Made by a program: the position numbers and the translations under genes. Under the pieces are notes generated by a model, which did no database searches, was not told the origin of the DNA, and saw nothing but the letters and a program-made list of their open reading frames with translations. Shown here one piece after another: positions 55,444-64,000 of a stretch of 64,000 bases of DNA. This DNA is from Firmicutes bacterium AF25-13AC. GTDB taxonomy: Bacteria; Bacillota; Clostridia; Lachnospirales; Lachnospiraceae. The stretch spans positions 68,756-132,755 of the forward strand of contig QUFP01000006.1 in NCBI GenBank assembly GCA_003478935.1, read 5' to 3'. Positions within the stretch are counted from its first letter, which is position 1. Each line of letters begins with the position of its first letter.

Positions 55444-55497
55444 ACCGACCTCCTGTTGTTAGGTGAACCATCTAACAACAAAGAGGTCGGTATTTTT
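55444..55497 (+). terminator. strong terminator after the RpiB-like gene
   Basis: ACCGACCTC-TGTTGTTAG arms pair with CTAACAACA-GAGGTCGGT, followed by ATTTTT; an unusually long stem. Confidence 0.9.
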
Positions 55498-55526
55498 GTG
55501 CTTGCATAAATCGAAATGCAATACGT

Positions 55527-58206
55527 TTATGCCCGATGAAATTCATTTCCCGGCATTTCTTCTATGAGCTTACGAACACCGTCCATCGTATCTGGAAGCG
55601 CATCGCGAAGCAGTTCAAGTGTAGTGATTGTATTTAAGCCCCACTGCGCTGCGAAGTTTGTCTTGATCCACACAATTTCCATATGTGCTTTCTTTTGGTC
55701 ATCCGTTGCGTAGCAAACTGGTATGAAGCCAGCTTCGTCACCTATTTTAATCAATGCATTCAACAAATTTTTCCAAACCGTTTTGGCAAGTGACTTATCT
55801 TTTGTGAAAAACGCAGCATAGGCACCGATATCGGAAGCAAACCAAGGGAATGCAAATGGACGTTTCTCAATTAAGCCATGCGTCTTCTCTTTTTTCTGCT
55901 CTGGCGTCAGATAATAAAATCCGCCGTAGACAGAAAGAAGCTTTCTCAGTGTCTCATCGCCAAGCATATCTGCTAGCTCCCACCAGACTTCCGGGCCACC
56001 CATGCAAATCTGAGGTGCATATTTGGACTCTTCTCGTCCTCGCCCTCGTAAATCAGATGGCCATTTTCTTCGTAGCGATAGGACGGACCTGATGCCAGTC
56101 CAAACGGCATCTCACTCACGTCCTTAATGCCCTGACGAATCTTTTCCAGATAGTAAGGATCTAATGTGCGCTCATACTGCGTCATCCAGTTTGATAAAAA
56201 TGATGTCCAATCTGGGCCACTTCGAATAACAACATGGCCTCCTTTTTCATCGTTTTGTTTGAAGTAGGTGACATTTTTCAAAGACAAATCGGCATCTTTG
56301 GCATCTGCCATTGCATCGCCAATACGCGCATCTCCTGTCAAATAATAGTAAACGCGGTGATGACCTGCCATGGAAACGCGCGGTTCCTTGCAGGAGCAGC
56401 CCCAGTGACGCACATTATGACGTGATCCGATACCTGCCATCGGTCCAAAGTGGTAAAAATCCACTTCTGAACAGTGACGGCTCATTGCCTCTGCCACTGT
56501 AAATACATCTTCTCTTCCTGTGCGAAGAAAATACAGCCACAGCCAATAGGTCGGAACAAGCTCCGTGTTCTGCCATGCAAAACCGCCCATATCATAGCGC
56601 CAGCAATGACGAATTGGATCATACGTATGCATAACATCACCGTAATCAAACAGACCATACCATTTTCTTGCCTCGATCTCATTTTTGTAAAAATCAAATA
56701 GCTGATCAAGCTGATTCTCTAAGAAGGAGTCTGACTCTGTTTTTCTTTCTGGCAGACTCCAGTAGCCAAATGCGCGCTTTTTGTGATAGGATTCTGGTGA
56801 CTCTACATAGACAGCTGGCTTTTCGATATGATCTGCAAAAGCCCTAAGTTCTCCTTCTTTTGTCAACGAGGATGTTACAGAAAGTGTGCACTCACTTGTC
56901 ACTGCGATTCCTTCTGGGCTTGCACCAAACCAAGGAAATCCTTCATATGATGTCATCTGGTAGCTTCTCGTATCATAATGTCGAAAATCAAAGCTTTTTG
57001 CTTCTGGCGAATAAAACCATGCCGTGCAGGCTGCGTTGTCACCAGCAAGATTTGTCACCTCAAGGCCAGACGGATATTTCTGCCAGAAATCACGAATACC
57101 AAGAAGGATGCCTCCATTTTCACCACATACCTCCATCGCTCCATGCGCACGTCTACCTTCTGCAGCACTTAATACACAGCACTGTGGCTTTGTCTGCTTA
57201 CCGATTCTGTAATGATCAGCACTGTCCTGATAGAGAAAATAGCGATTCCATATTGGAAGATTGGCCGCTGCCTTTTCGACATCACTGTCTGCCGGGTAGC
57301 CCCACGTTTTTCCGTCAAGCTGTTTTTTTAAGACAGATGGCTGCAAACGAGGATAAGAACTGTTTAATAAAATTGCAGCCTCTTTAAATGGCAATTCACC
57401 TGCAAAGCGGATATGATGCTCATACGGGCGCCCCTTTAGCACAGTATCAAAGCGTATGCCAAGTCCTTTTAAGAAATCTGTTTGCTCGTCTCCATCAAAG
57501 AAAAAGGTATGAACAAAGCGAATATCGCTGCTGTTTTTATTGATGTACATGCGAATACAGAATTTCATTTTATTTTGATTTTGATACTGATAGCTACCCT
57601 CTGCCTTTATCGTTAACGCAAGTGGACCATCTTCTTCTATTGTTACAGCTTTGATTGCTGCTTTATAGGCTCTTGTCACCTTTGTCTGACCGTCAAGATC
57701 AAAGTTTGTACTATTTTCATTGCTTTGTTCCTCAAGATAAAGAACTGGCGATGCTTTTTTTACCCGCAGCTTTCCATTTAAGAAAATATCCTCTGCCAAA
57801 GTATCTACCTTGTATTTCCCTGTTGGGACTTTCAAAGAAAGGACGCCATTGTCTATGTACAGCCAGTTATCATCGCTTCGAGTAATCATGGAAACTAGCT
57901 CAGCCGTTTCTTCACTAACTTCTCCTGATTTGATTTGTGCTGTCAGTGCAGCCTCTTGCCCCATCTTCGATGCATCTGCCGTATGGGCTACCCACTTGAT
58001 ACTTCCATCTGGCCACCATGCGTGATACGTGACTGCACTGGAATGGATTCTTTATTTTCATTTTGTAATACAAAAGAATCCATCCCATCATTCTTAAAAT
58101 TTGGAATGACCAATGTACCTTTTTCCCAATAGCTTCCAAATGTCACATAACCAGATGCGGTCCTGCTTTCCAGGCAATGCAATTTAATTGTTTGCTTTGA
58201 CTCCAT
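55527..58206 (-). pseudogene. exo-rhamnogalacturonan lyase-like protein (RGLX/YetA-like), two frameshifts
   Basis: About 893 aa after correction. Three pieces in different frames: 58206 to about 58021 (ESIPVQSRIT), about 58021 to 56034 (KWVAHTADASKMG to YEGEDE), and about 56034 to 55527 (GGPEVWWELADMLGDE to the end). One missing G at each junction (ACGCATGG for ACGGCATGG, and GAGAAGAG for GAGGAAGAG) explains both. The order RITAWWPDGSIKWVAHT, TRSDDNWLYIDNG, and the long C-terminal toroid-like domain with YDMGGFAWQNTEL resemble PcRGLX/YetA-like proteins. No signal peptide, so likely cytoplasmic, acting on imported rhamnogalacturonan oligomers. Function inferred from family. Confidence 0.8.
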
Positions 58207-58251
58207 AATGTTACCCTTCCTCTCTGAAACGAAGCTTGCTAATTAAATTTT

Positions 58252-58515
58252 TTACTTATCACTATAATGATATCGACAAGCCAATATAAAAACATTATTT
58301 TCATCAATTTTATAGATAAGCCTATCCTTATCGTTAATGCGCCTGCTCCAATACCCAGCAAGATTTCCACTCAGCGCTTCCGGCTTTCCGATTCCTTCAT
58401 TTCCATTTCGGCAAATATCTTCTATCAGCTTATTAATCTTCTTTAACGTTTTTCGATCTTCCGTCTCCCAAAATGTATAATCCGCCCAACCATTTTCTGT
58501 AAAAACTTTATTCAT
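58252..58515 (-). CDS. yoeB: YoeB-type mRNA interferase toxin
   Basis: 87 aa. RelE-fold ribosome-dependent endoribonuclease. Seen: FTENGWADYTFWETEDRKTL, GKPEALSGNLAGYWSRRIND, RLIYKIDE and the C-terminal CRYHYSDK with catalytic His/Tyr. ATG at 58515 overlaps yefM by eight bases; the 21-codon upstream extension is out of place. Second gene of the TA operon, as usual. Confidence 0.95.
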   Translation of the reverse strand: MNKVFTENGWADYTFWETEDRKTLKKINKLIEDICRNGNEGIGKPEALSGNLAGYWSRRINDKDRLIYKIDENNVFILACRYHYSDK

Positions 58516-58771
58516 CCTCCACCTCAATAAGCTCATGTGTAGCACAATGTCCATTTTCCAACTGTGCCTTAGACTCAATTAACCAGTCATAATTTGCCTT
58601 GTTTCCCATTACGTACACATTTTCCATGAGATTGTTGTAGGTTTCTTCTGACAGGATGACAACATTTTTATTATTCTTTCTCGTAACAATCATGGTTTCA
58701 TAATCATCTGTGACCTGATCCATGTAGCGTTTCATGTTATCTCTCAAATTTGTATAATTAACTGCTAACAT
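58508..58771 (-). CDS. yefM: YefM-type antitoxin
   Basis: 87 aa Phd/YefM DNA-binding antitoxin. Seen: AVNYTNLRDNMKRYMDQV and VILSEETYNNLMENVYV (family signature), then an acidic C-terminus that would bind the toxin. ATG at 58771 is chosen because the GGAAGGGG ribosome binding site abuts the upstream ATG at 58780. It precedes yoeB and likely represses the operon through the palindrome at 58799-58814. Confidence 0.95.
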   Translation of the reverse strand: MLAVNYTNLRDNMKRYMDQVTDDYETMIVTRKNNKNVVILSEETYNNLMENVYVMGNKANYDWLIESKAQLENGHCATHELIEVEDE

Positions 58772-58798
58772 ATGATTCATCCCCTTCCGACTTATTGC

Positions 58799-58814
58799 GT
58801 ACAGTTTTCTGTAC
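58799..58814. promoter_or_regulatory. YefM operator palindrome
   Basis: GTACAG-TTTT-CTGTAC, a perfect 16-bp palindrome in the yefM leader. Each half contains TGTAC/GTACA, related to the TGTACA core known for YefM operators. Confidence 0.75.
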
Positions 58815-58829
58815 TTATTCTTGTATTAT

Positions 58830-58858
58830 ATTATATAATGTAAAAAGCGATTCGTCAA
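58830..58858 (-). promoter_or_regulatory. sigma-A promoter of yefM-yoeB
   Basis: TTGACG at 58853-58858 and TATAAT at 58830-58835, spacer 17. Confidence 0.8.
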
Positions 58859-58908
58859 TTCTTTTTCTACAATCCGCAAGACAATATCATAGCCTGAATT
58901 AGCTGCAC

Positions 58909-58938
58909 AAAAAACGGGCAGACCGTTTTGATCTGCCC
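58909..58938 (-). terminator. terminator after the Fe-alcohol dehydrogenase gene
   Basis: GGGCAGATC...CTGCCC hairpin followed by GTTTTTT on the minus strand, 30 bases beyond the stop codon. Confidence 0.85.
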
Positions 58939-58968
58939 TATCATTCGTCTATTCTTTTTTTGAAATTC

Positions 58969-60171
58969 TTATCTTGAGTACAGCGGAATGCTCTTGTCAT
59001 TTGCCATGCGGTAAACTTGTGCTGCCTCTGGTGCTCCAATCTTCTTCATCACACCTACTGTGCGCTTTCCATAAAAGCTGCATTTGTCGGCCATTTCTTT
59101 GATCTGCTCCTCGGTCGCATCAATGCCAAGTTCACACAAACTGGTTGGCATACCGACGCTTCGATAGTAATCTTCCATTGCCTCGATGCCTGCTACTGCT
59201 GCCTTTTCATCATCAGTTTCCTGAATATCAAAAATATTTCTGGCAAATTTTGCAAAACGCTCTGGACGTGCCTTGTAGACATAACGTGCCCAGCTTCCCC
59301 ACACTGCTGCAAGTCCTGCTCCATGTGCCACATCAAACATACCGCCTATCTCATGCTCTAGCTGATGGCAAGCCCAGTCACCGCCATCTGTTCCACATCC
59401 AGTCAGGCCATTGTGTGAAAGACTAGAAGCCCACATCACCTCTGCACGTGATTCGTAGCAGTCTGGATGCTCCTTTAAAATCTTGGAGTGCTTCATTACA
59501 GTCTTTATTAGTGCCTCACTAATGCCATCGGTCAGCTCCATGTTTTCACTCATATTAAAATAACGTTCCATCGTGTGCATCATAATATCGGTACATCCGC
59601 ACTGTGTCTGATAATCTGGCAGTGTGTATGTCAGCTCAGGATTCATCACAGCAAAACGGCAACGGCAAAGATCAGTATTGCAGCCACGTTTTAATCCGCC
59701 GTCCTCATTTGTGATAACTGAGGAATTGCTCATCTCACTTCCTGCTGCTGCAATAGTAAGCACCGCACCAATCGGAAGACATGCGGTCGGCACACGCTTT
59801 TTTGCGTAGAAATCCCACACATCACCTTCATTTGCAACACCATATCCGATTGCCTTTGCAGAGTCAATGACGCTTCCACCGCCAACTGCCAAAATAAAAT
59901 CAATTTTCTTTTCTCTGCATAATTCAATGCCTTCTTTTACCTTTGACAGACGTGGATTTGGAACAACTCCTCCAAGCATCTCATACGCAATGCCCTCTTC
60001 TTTTAATGACTGGCACACACGATCAAGCAAACCAGAAGCAATCGCGCTCTTTCCTCCAAAATGAACAAGTACGCTTGATGCGCCCTGCTCCTTTACGAGA
60101 CGTCCCGTCTCTTTTTCTGTATCTTTTCCAAATACAACCTTTGTCGGTGCATAATAATTAAAGTTATTCAT
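58969..60171 (-). CDS. iron-containing alcohol dehydrogenase (butanol dehydrogenase-like)
   Basis: 400 aa. Seen: N-terminal NYYAPTKVVFGKDTEKE, the NAD(P)-binding GGGSVIDSAKAIGYG, and metal ligands in TDIMMHTMERYF and HQLEHEIGGMFDVAHGAGLA (Asp and three His). Length is normal. It probably reduces short aldehydes with NAD(P)H; lactaldehyde from rhamnose would fit the context, but this is inference. One base after the LysR gene; last of the five-gene operon. Confidence 0.92.
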   Translation of the reverse strand: MNNFNYYAPTKVVFGKDTEKETGRLVKEQGASSVLVHFGGKSAIASGLLDRVCQSLKEEGIAYEMLGGVVPNPRLSKVKEGIELCREKKIDFILAVGGGSVIDSAKAIGYGVANEGDVWDFYAKKRVPTACLPIGAVLTIAAAGSEMSNSSVITNEDGGLKRGCNTDLCRCRFAVMNPELTYTLPDYQTQCGCTDIMMHTMERYFNMSENMELTDGISEALIKTVMKHSKILKEHPDCYESRAEVMWASSLSHNGLTGCGTDGGDWACHQLEHEIGGMFDVAHGAGLAAVWGSWARYVYKARPERFAKFARNIFDIQETDDEKAAVAGIEAMEDYYRSVGMPTSLCELGIDATEEQIKEMADKCSFYGKRTVGVMKKIGAPEAAQVYRMANDKSIPLYSR

Positions 60172-61113
60172 TTATTTCCTGCCTTTCTTTGAGCCACCAG
60201 GGACAGATATTTGGCCACCGTACCTGTCCCCGATGGCCTCTATGTAAGCCTGCGCCAGCTTTCCAAGCACGGCTTTCTTGTGATGAATATAGCCAATCTG
60301 CATCAGACCTTGTTCCTTTAATGGAACTGCTATAATGTTTTCTCCATTTAAGTTTTCATCAATTACACCACTGCATACCGTATATCCATTTAGTCCAATC
60401 AAAAGATTAAATAGAGTGGCGCGGTCACGCACGCGAATATTTTTTTTGCGTAATACACGGCTGTAGCGTTCTTCCGCATAATAAAAGGAATTATGCTCTC
60501 CCTGCTCAAATGACAGATATGGATATGGCGCAAGATCATCCCAGTCTACTGTCTTTTTTGTGGCAAGCGGATGTGCACTGCTTATAAATACATGCGGTTT
60601 TGCTTCAAAAAGTGGTGTAAATACAAGCTCCTTTTCGCGAAGCGCTCTTGTGATAACATTTTTATTTTCATCGTCAAGATATAAAATACCAAGCTCGCTT
60701 TTCATAAGCGCAACATCTTCAATGATCTCGTATGTCTGCGTCTCTCGAATATTAAAGTCGTATTCTTCACCTGCATACTTTTGAATCAGCTCTACAAAGG
60801 CATTTACCGCAAACGAGTAATGCTGCGTGGAAACGCAAAAATTTCGCCCCCACTGGCGCTCATTTGTATATTTTTCTTTCAGCAATTCTGTCTGCTCTAG
60901 GATTTGTCTGGCATATCCAAGGAAAACTTCACCCTCCTTTGATACTGCCACGCCTCTGTTGGAACGGATAAAAATCGTCAGATTCATCTCCTTTTCCAAC
61001 TCCCGAATTGCAGTTGTCAGACTCGGCTGTGTGATGTAAAGCCGCTCAGCCGCCTCTGTGATTGTTCCCGCAGAAGCGACGGTGACGGCATATTGTAACT
61101 GTTGTAATGTCAT
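60172..61113 (-). CDS. LysR-family transcriptional regulator
   Basis: 313 aa. N-terminal winged helix-turn-helix (TLQQLQYAVTVASAGTITEA and LYITQPSLTTAIRELEKEM), then an effector-binding domain. It overlaps the phospholipase C-like gene by four bases and immediately precedes the dehydrogenase gene, so it probably regulates this operon or the dehydrogenase. Ends in basic residues. Target and ligand unknown. Confidence 0.93.
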   Translation of the reverse strand: MTLQQLQYAVTVASAGTITEAAERLYITQPSLTTAIRELEKEMNLTIFIRSNRGVAVSKEGEVFLGYARQILEQTELLKEKYTNERQWGRNFCVSTQHYSFAVNAFVELIQKYAGEEYDFNIRETQTYEIIEDVALMKSELGILYLDDENKNVITRALREKELVFTPLFEAKPHVFISSAHPLATKKTVDWDDLAPYPYLSFEQGEHNSFYYAEERYSRVLRKKNIRVRDRATLFNLLIGLNGYTVCSGVIDENLNGENIIAVPLKEQGLMQIGYIHHKKAVLGKLAQAYIEAIGDRYGGQISVPGGSKKGRK

Positions 61114-61928
61114 GCTTCTTCCTTCCCGGAAAAGGTTTGATCAAAAATTTTACCAAGACGCATTTCTCCTCGATATGCCTTTTCTAACTCCTCTGTCATT
61201 TTTATGGCATCCTGCACACTTTTCTTCATAAGAAGTTCTAGCTTTTCATTGCTGTAACGGCATCTGGGATTGTCTTTCTCATTGGCAAAAAAGCCATGAA
61301 GCTCACCATATACACGCGCAATACGCATTCCGGCAAAAATGGCATGACGTTTTGCCTTACTTGTCGTAAAGAACAAACGTGAGAACCACAAAAAGCCTTT
61401 GATTGACTGATGAATTTGAACTGGCTGCAGACCATAAAACAGTGCAATAGGCTTTGCCCAGCGAAAATTTGTGGATAAGGCCTGTCTAAAATCCCAATTA
61501 AACGGATCTAATTCATCCTTTTTCATTAAATATTTTTCAAATTCTTTTTCGATTTCATGATGAGAAATACGTCTTGTCTTTTCGAAATGGTTGATATAGG
61601 TATGACATGATGCATCTAGCGCAAAATGACACACAACACCAAGCGCATATGCCCATAATGCTTTTTGCATTTTGTCTCCCTCTGCTGCCGAGCGATGCAT
61701 CTGGGTCAGCGCATGTTCAAAGAACACGCGCCCCGTCTCATGATGAATAACAACACCAATCTGCGTGATCGGGTGACGAATAATTGGATGATAAAAAAAC
61801 AAAATATCTGGTCCATGCAGACCAATCTCATACAGATCCTGATAATCCTCCAACAGTCTTTGATATTTTGCTGGCAGCTTATTTTTCACCATCTGTCCAA
61901 ATTTATAATGTGCATAAAATGCCGGCAT
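61110..61928 (-). CDS. zinc-dependent phospholipase C family protein
   Basis: 272 aa, no signal peptide. Seen: MPAFYAHYKFGQMV, DLYEIGLHGPDILFFY and VCHFALDASCHTYINH, whose His and Asp residues match the metal ligands of the zinc PLC/S1-P1-nuclease-like family. Such intracellular members in Clostridia are of unknown substrate. ATG at 61928 with GGGAG six bases upstream is preferred over the preceding GTG. Lies 26-30 bases after the flavodoxin-like gene. Confidence 0.85.
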   Translation of the reverse strand: MPAFYAHYKFGQMVKNKLPAKYQRLLEDYQDLYEIGLHGPDILFFYHPIIRHPITQIGVVIHHETGRVFFEHALTQMHRSAAEGDKMQKALWAYALGVVCHFALDASCHTYINHFEKTRRISHHEIEKEFEKYLMKKDELDPFNWDFRQALSTNFRWAKPIALFYGLQPVQIHQSIKGFLWFSRLFFTTSKAKRHAIFAGMRIARVYGELHGFFANEKDNPRCRYSNEKLELLMKKSVQDAIKMTEELEKAYRGEMRLGKIFDQTFSGKEEA

Positions 61929-61957
61929 CACACTCTCCCTTTCTGCAATACAATAAT

Positions 61958-62581
61958 TTACCTGATAAAATTAGTAGAAACTTCCTTTTTTGTATCTGGA
62001 AGCGCAATGTTTTGTGCCTTTCCAGCCTCAAAACATTTTAGCATCCATGCCATGCATTTTGCTGCATTGCGCATGGTCTGCAAGCCCTCTAAATCCTGAC
62101 GAACCTCTTCTGGACAATTTCCATGAACCATGTTCCAATAGGTAGAACCTACTGTTGGCATCTGGTTAATTCCAAAATATTTATTAATGGCATCTAATGA
62201 CGCAGTTGTACCAGCTCTTCTTGCAGAGGCAACTGCCATGCCTGGCTTAAAACGAAATGCAGCACCGCCACTGTAAAAGGCACGGTCTAAAAATGACATA
62301 ATGCGGCCGCTTGGATGCGCATAATAAACTGGTGTGCCAAATACAAAGCCATCTGCTTCTTTTGCTTTTTCCACAAATTCATTTACGCAGTCATCACGAA
62401 ATACACAGCCATTTCCCTTACGGCAGCCGCCGCAGCCAATACAGTCACGAAGCGGCTCTGCACCAATCTGGAAAATTTCAGTATCAATGCCCTCTTCCTG
62501 CAAAGTCTTTGCAATTTCTTCAAGTGCTGTATAAGTACATCCCTTTAAATTGGAGCTTCCATTTAATAATAAAACCTTCAT
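61958..62581 (-). CDS. flavodoxin-family NAD(P)H-dependent FMN reductase (iron-sulfur flavoprotein-like)
   Basis: 207 aa. N-terminal FMN-phosphate loop LLNGSSNLKGCTYTALEE, a cysteine group DCIGCGGCRKGNGC that may bind a [4Fe-4S] cluster, and TPVYYAHPSGRIMSFLDRAFY. Likely a cytosolic electron-transfer or quinone/azo-reductase-like protein. 17 bases after the esterase-like gene in a five-gene operon. Confidence 0.88.
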   Translation of the reverse strand: MKVLLLNGSSNLKGCTYTALEEIAKTLQEEGIDTEIFQIGAEPLRDCIGCGGCRKGNGCVFRDDCVNEFVEKAKEADGFVFGTPVYYAHPSGRIMSFLDRAFYSGGAAFRFKPGMAVASARRAGTTASLDAINKYFGINQMPTVGSTYWNMVHGNCPEEVRQDLEGLQTMRNAAKCMAWMLKCFEAGKAQNIALPDTKKEVSTNFIR

Positions 62582-62598
62582 ATTTTCTAAATCTCCTA

Positions 62599-63765
62599 TC
62601 AGTTATTTGCCGTCTTCGGACATCTCCATGAATATCCTGCCTTATTCTCATTTTCTCTCATTGACTTATATCCGGTCGTCTTTTCCTTGCCACAAAGCTG
62701 TACCTTTGTAAAATCAAGTACAACACTCCAATCTTGCTTTGTGTAAGCATGACCACCCTCACGGTAATGGATTGCACTATGCTCCTTAACACCAAGAAAT
62801 TCGAATACTTCAGACGCCGCCAGCCATGAAACCTGTGTGCCAAATGGATTGATCCAGTCATCATCAAGACCTTCTACAAGAATCAACCGTCTCGGAGCAA
62901 CACACGCACCGAGGATATTGGCATCAAATGGAATCTCATTTTCACGAAAACGATTCTTTCCATCTGGTGTACCATAGTCTGCCACATTTTCCATCAGCCA
63001 GTATGGGAAACGCTCTTTATTTAACATAACACCAATACGCTCTGAAAGACCAATATTTTCTCCAAGACGACAGCCACTTAAACGCATACTTGCCATACCG
63101 CCGCAGCCAGAGCCTGCCGGTGCTACAACTGCTGCACGCTCATCATAAATACCGCAGCAAAGCGCTGCCTTTCCCATACGTGAGTGGCCAGTCACAACTG
63201 TTTTTGCTACATCTATATCTTCCTGCGTTTCAAGCCAGTCGATAACACGGCTTTGCAGCCATGCCCACATTGCAAGTGCACGCCATGTGTATCCTGGATA
63301 CGCCTTTGCACATCCGCCCTCCCAGATTTTTTCTTTGTCATCCGGTGCTGCCTCAGCAATTTCAAAGCTGCAAATTTCAAAGCCCTGTTCAGCTGCCATG
63401 CTTATAATCTCCTCTGGCAGCGTGTCTGCTGCTGGAATTACAACAGGAATTAATTTTTCTTCACAAGGCACCGCTTCACGATACACATGTACATTAAAGA
63501 AAACAGGTGCTTCTTCACCCTGCGCGCAAAGACGAACTACTTTATGACAGACAGTATTTTGACATATTATTTCATTTGACAACTCACTTGCTGTTAATGT
63601 CTGTGGACGTCCCGGCATTTTGCCATAGTACATTTCACTTAACAGTTCTAGATACGCCTTTCGCTTTTCTTCCCACTCCGCCTTGGTACTCATAATGCTT
63701 CCGTCTGCCTTATAAAAAGGATTAGGGAGCTCCCAGGTCGGCTCAAAATGGATTTTCTCACTCAT
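62599..63765 (-). CDS. CE15-like (glucuronoyl esterase-like) alpha/beta hydrolase
   Basis: 388 aa. Seen: nucleophile motif VTGHSRMGKAAL, followed by YDERAAVVAPAGSGCGG and C-terminal YREGGHAYTKQDW with the catalytic His; these match bacterial CE15 proteins. No signal peptide, so it would act inside the cell, on imported oligosaccharide esters. ATG at 63765 has GGAGGTG upstream; the five-codon extension is dropped. First gene of the operon to 58969. Confidence 0.85.
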   Translation of the reverse strand: MSEKIHFEPTWELPNPFYKADGSIMSTKAEWEEKRKAYLELLSEMYYGKMPGRPQTLTASELSNEIICQNTVCHKVVRLCAQGEEAPVFFNVHVYREAVPCEEKLIPVVIPAADTLPEEIISMAAEQGFEICSFEIAEAAPDDKEKIWEGGCAKAYPGYTWRALAMWAWLQSRVIDWLETQEDIDVAKTVVTGHSRMGKAALCCGIYDERAAVVAPAGSGCGGMASMRLSGCRLGENIGLSERIGVMLNKERFPYWLMENVADYGTPDGKNRFRENEIPFDANILGACVAPRRLILVEGLDDDWINPFGTQVSWLAASEVFEFLGVKEHSAIHYREGGHAYTKQDWSVVLDFTKVQLCGKEKTTGYKSMRENENKAGYSWRCPKTANN

Positions 63766-63796
63766 GGAAATCACCTCCAAAAATTGATTTTAATCT

Positions 63797-63825
63797 ATTT
63801 TAGCCCTTCCTGACGCTCCCGTCAA
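63797..63825 (-). promoter_or_regulatory. sigma-A promoter of the esterase-to-dehydrogenase operon
   Basis: TTGACG at 63820-63825 and TAAAAT at 63797-63802, spacer 17, about 30 bases before the start codon. Confidence 0.75.
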
Positions 63826-63855
63826 TTAATTATCTTATCTACTTTTTACAAAAGT

Positions 63856-64000
63856 CGGGCGGGAAAGCCCACGGTTTTAACCGTGGGATGAAAGCCAAGA
63901 AACTTTTTGCAATTATCGGACAATGATGTCGAATTTTGTCGAAATGTTGTACAGGCAACTGCTCGTTTTGTGCTTGTGTCCTTGTGTGTTGTATGATATA
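63856..64000. mobile_element. end of a probable IS200/IS605-type element (runs off the right edge)
   Basis: Contains GGGCGGGAAAG followed by the hairpin CCCACGGTT-TT-AACCGTGGG (63868-63887) and ATGAAAGCC, a combination typical of the ends of IS200/IS605 TnpB-carrying elements. Beyond it, TTGTGT-17-TATA at the edge may be a promoter for a rightward gene. The transposase or TnpB gene itself is outside the window. Confidence 0.5.

Noticed and set aside
1..64000. tRNA, rRNA or phage structural genes
   Set aside because: None recognised on either strand.

Overview
The window looks like chromosome of a low-to-mid GC Gram-positive anaerobe of the Clostridia, most likely a gut Lachnospiraceae. This is inferred from the protein families, the strong AGGAGG-type ribosome binding sites, the consensus sigma-A promoters, and the lysine riboswitch placed before dapA. 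No rRNA, tRNA or CRISPR array was seen. Most genes are on the minus strand.

Layout. 1-681: 5' part of a rhamnulokinase gene. 704-2218: a NYN-type nuclease-like protein with a long acidic and then basic tail. 2431-4558: a zinc/cadmium-type P1B ATPase and a separate metal-binding (HMA) protein behind a palindromic operator. 4709-6169: a 131-bp palindromic repeat, an orphan serine recombinase and a Cys/Gly-rich small protein. 6226-8880: dapB and dapA under a lysine riboswitch, then an SSB-like protein. 9411-11230: leuD and leuC. 11435-11565: the second copy of the 131-bp repeat. 11604-16399: a GldA/F/G-like ABC transporter with a DUF4340 protein. 16671-18913: serC-serA, followed by a multi-hairpin element.

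19163-27018 is the most accessory-looking stretch. It holds a very large NTPase gene (about 1,770 codons after two frame corrections), a 351-aa partner protein, and an XRE regulator/nucleotidyltransferase pair that resembles a toxin-antitoxin module. 27124-28461 encodes a CNNM/CorC-like membrane protein. 28574-33315 is the galacturonate pathway uxaB-uxaA-uxaC with a small zinc-ribbon-like gene in front. 33496-38338 is a SWIM/SNF2 helicase with a pRiA4b-ORF3-like partner. metA and a MATE transporter follow. 40884-48108 is an eight-gene late cobalamin operon. 48312-54373 is gltD-gltB with a structured leader. 54791-58206 has an RpiB-fold isomerase and an exo-rhamnogalacturonan lyase-like protein. 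58252-58771 is a YefM/YoeB module. 58969-63765 is a five-gene operon (CE15-like esterase, flavodoxin-like reductase, zinc phospholipase C-like, LysR, Fe-alcohol dehydrogenase). The right edge carries a hairpin typical of IS200/IS605-type ends.

Together, the rhamnulokinase, RG lyase, RpiB-like isomerase, uxaABC and esterase suggest use of pectin, especially rhamnogalacturonan I. The lys, leu, ser, met and glutamate genes are ordinary biosynthesis.

A caution on quality: at least eight genes or gene junctions are interrupted by what reads as one missing base in a run of identical bases. I treat these as probable sequence errors, and describe the corrected reading where it is clear.
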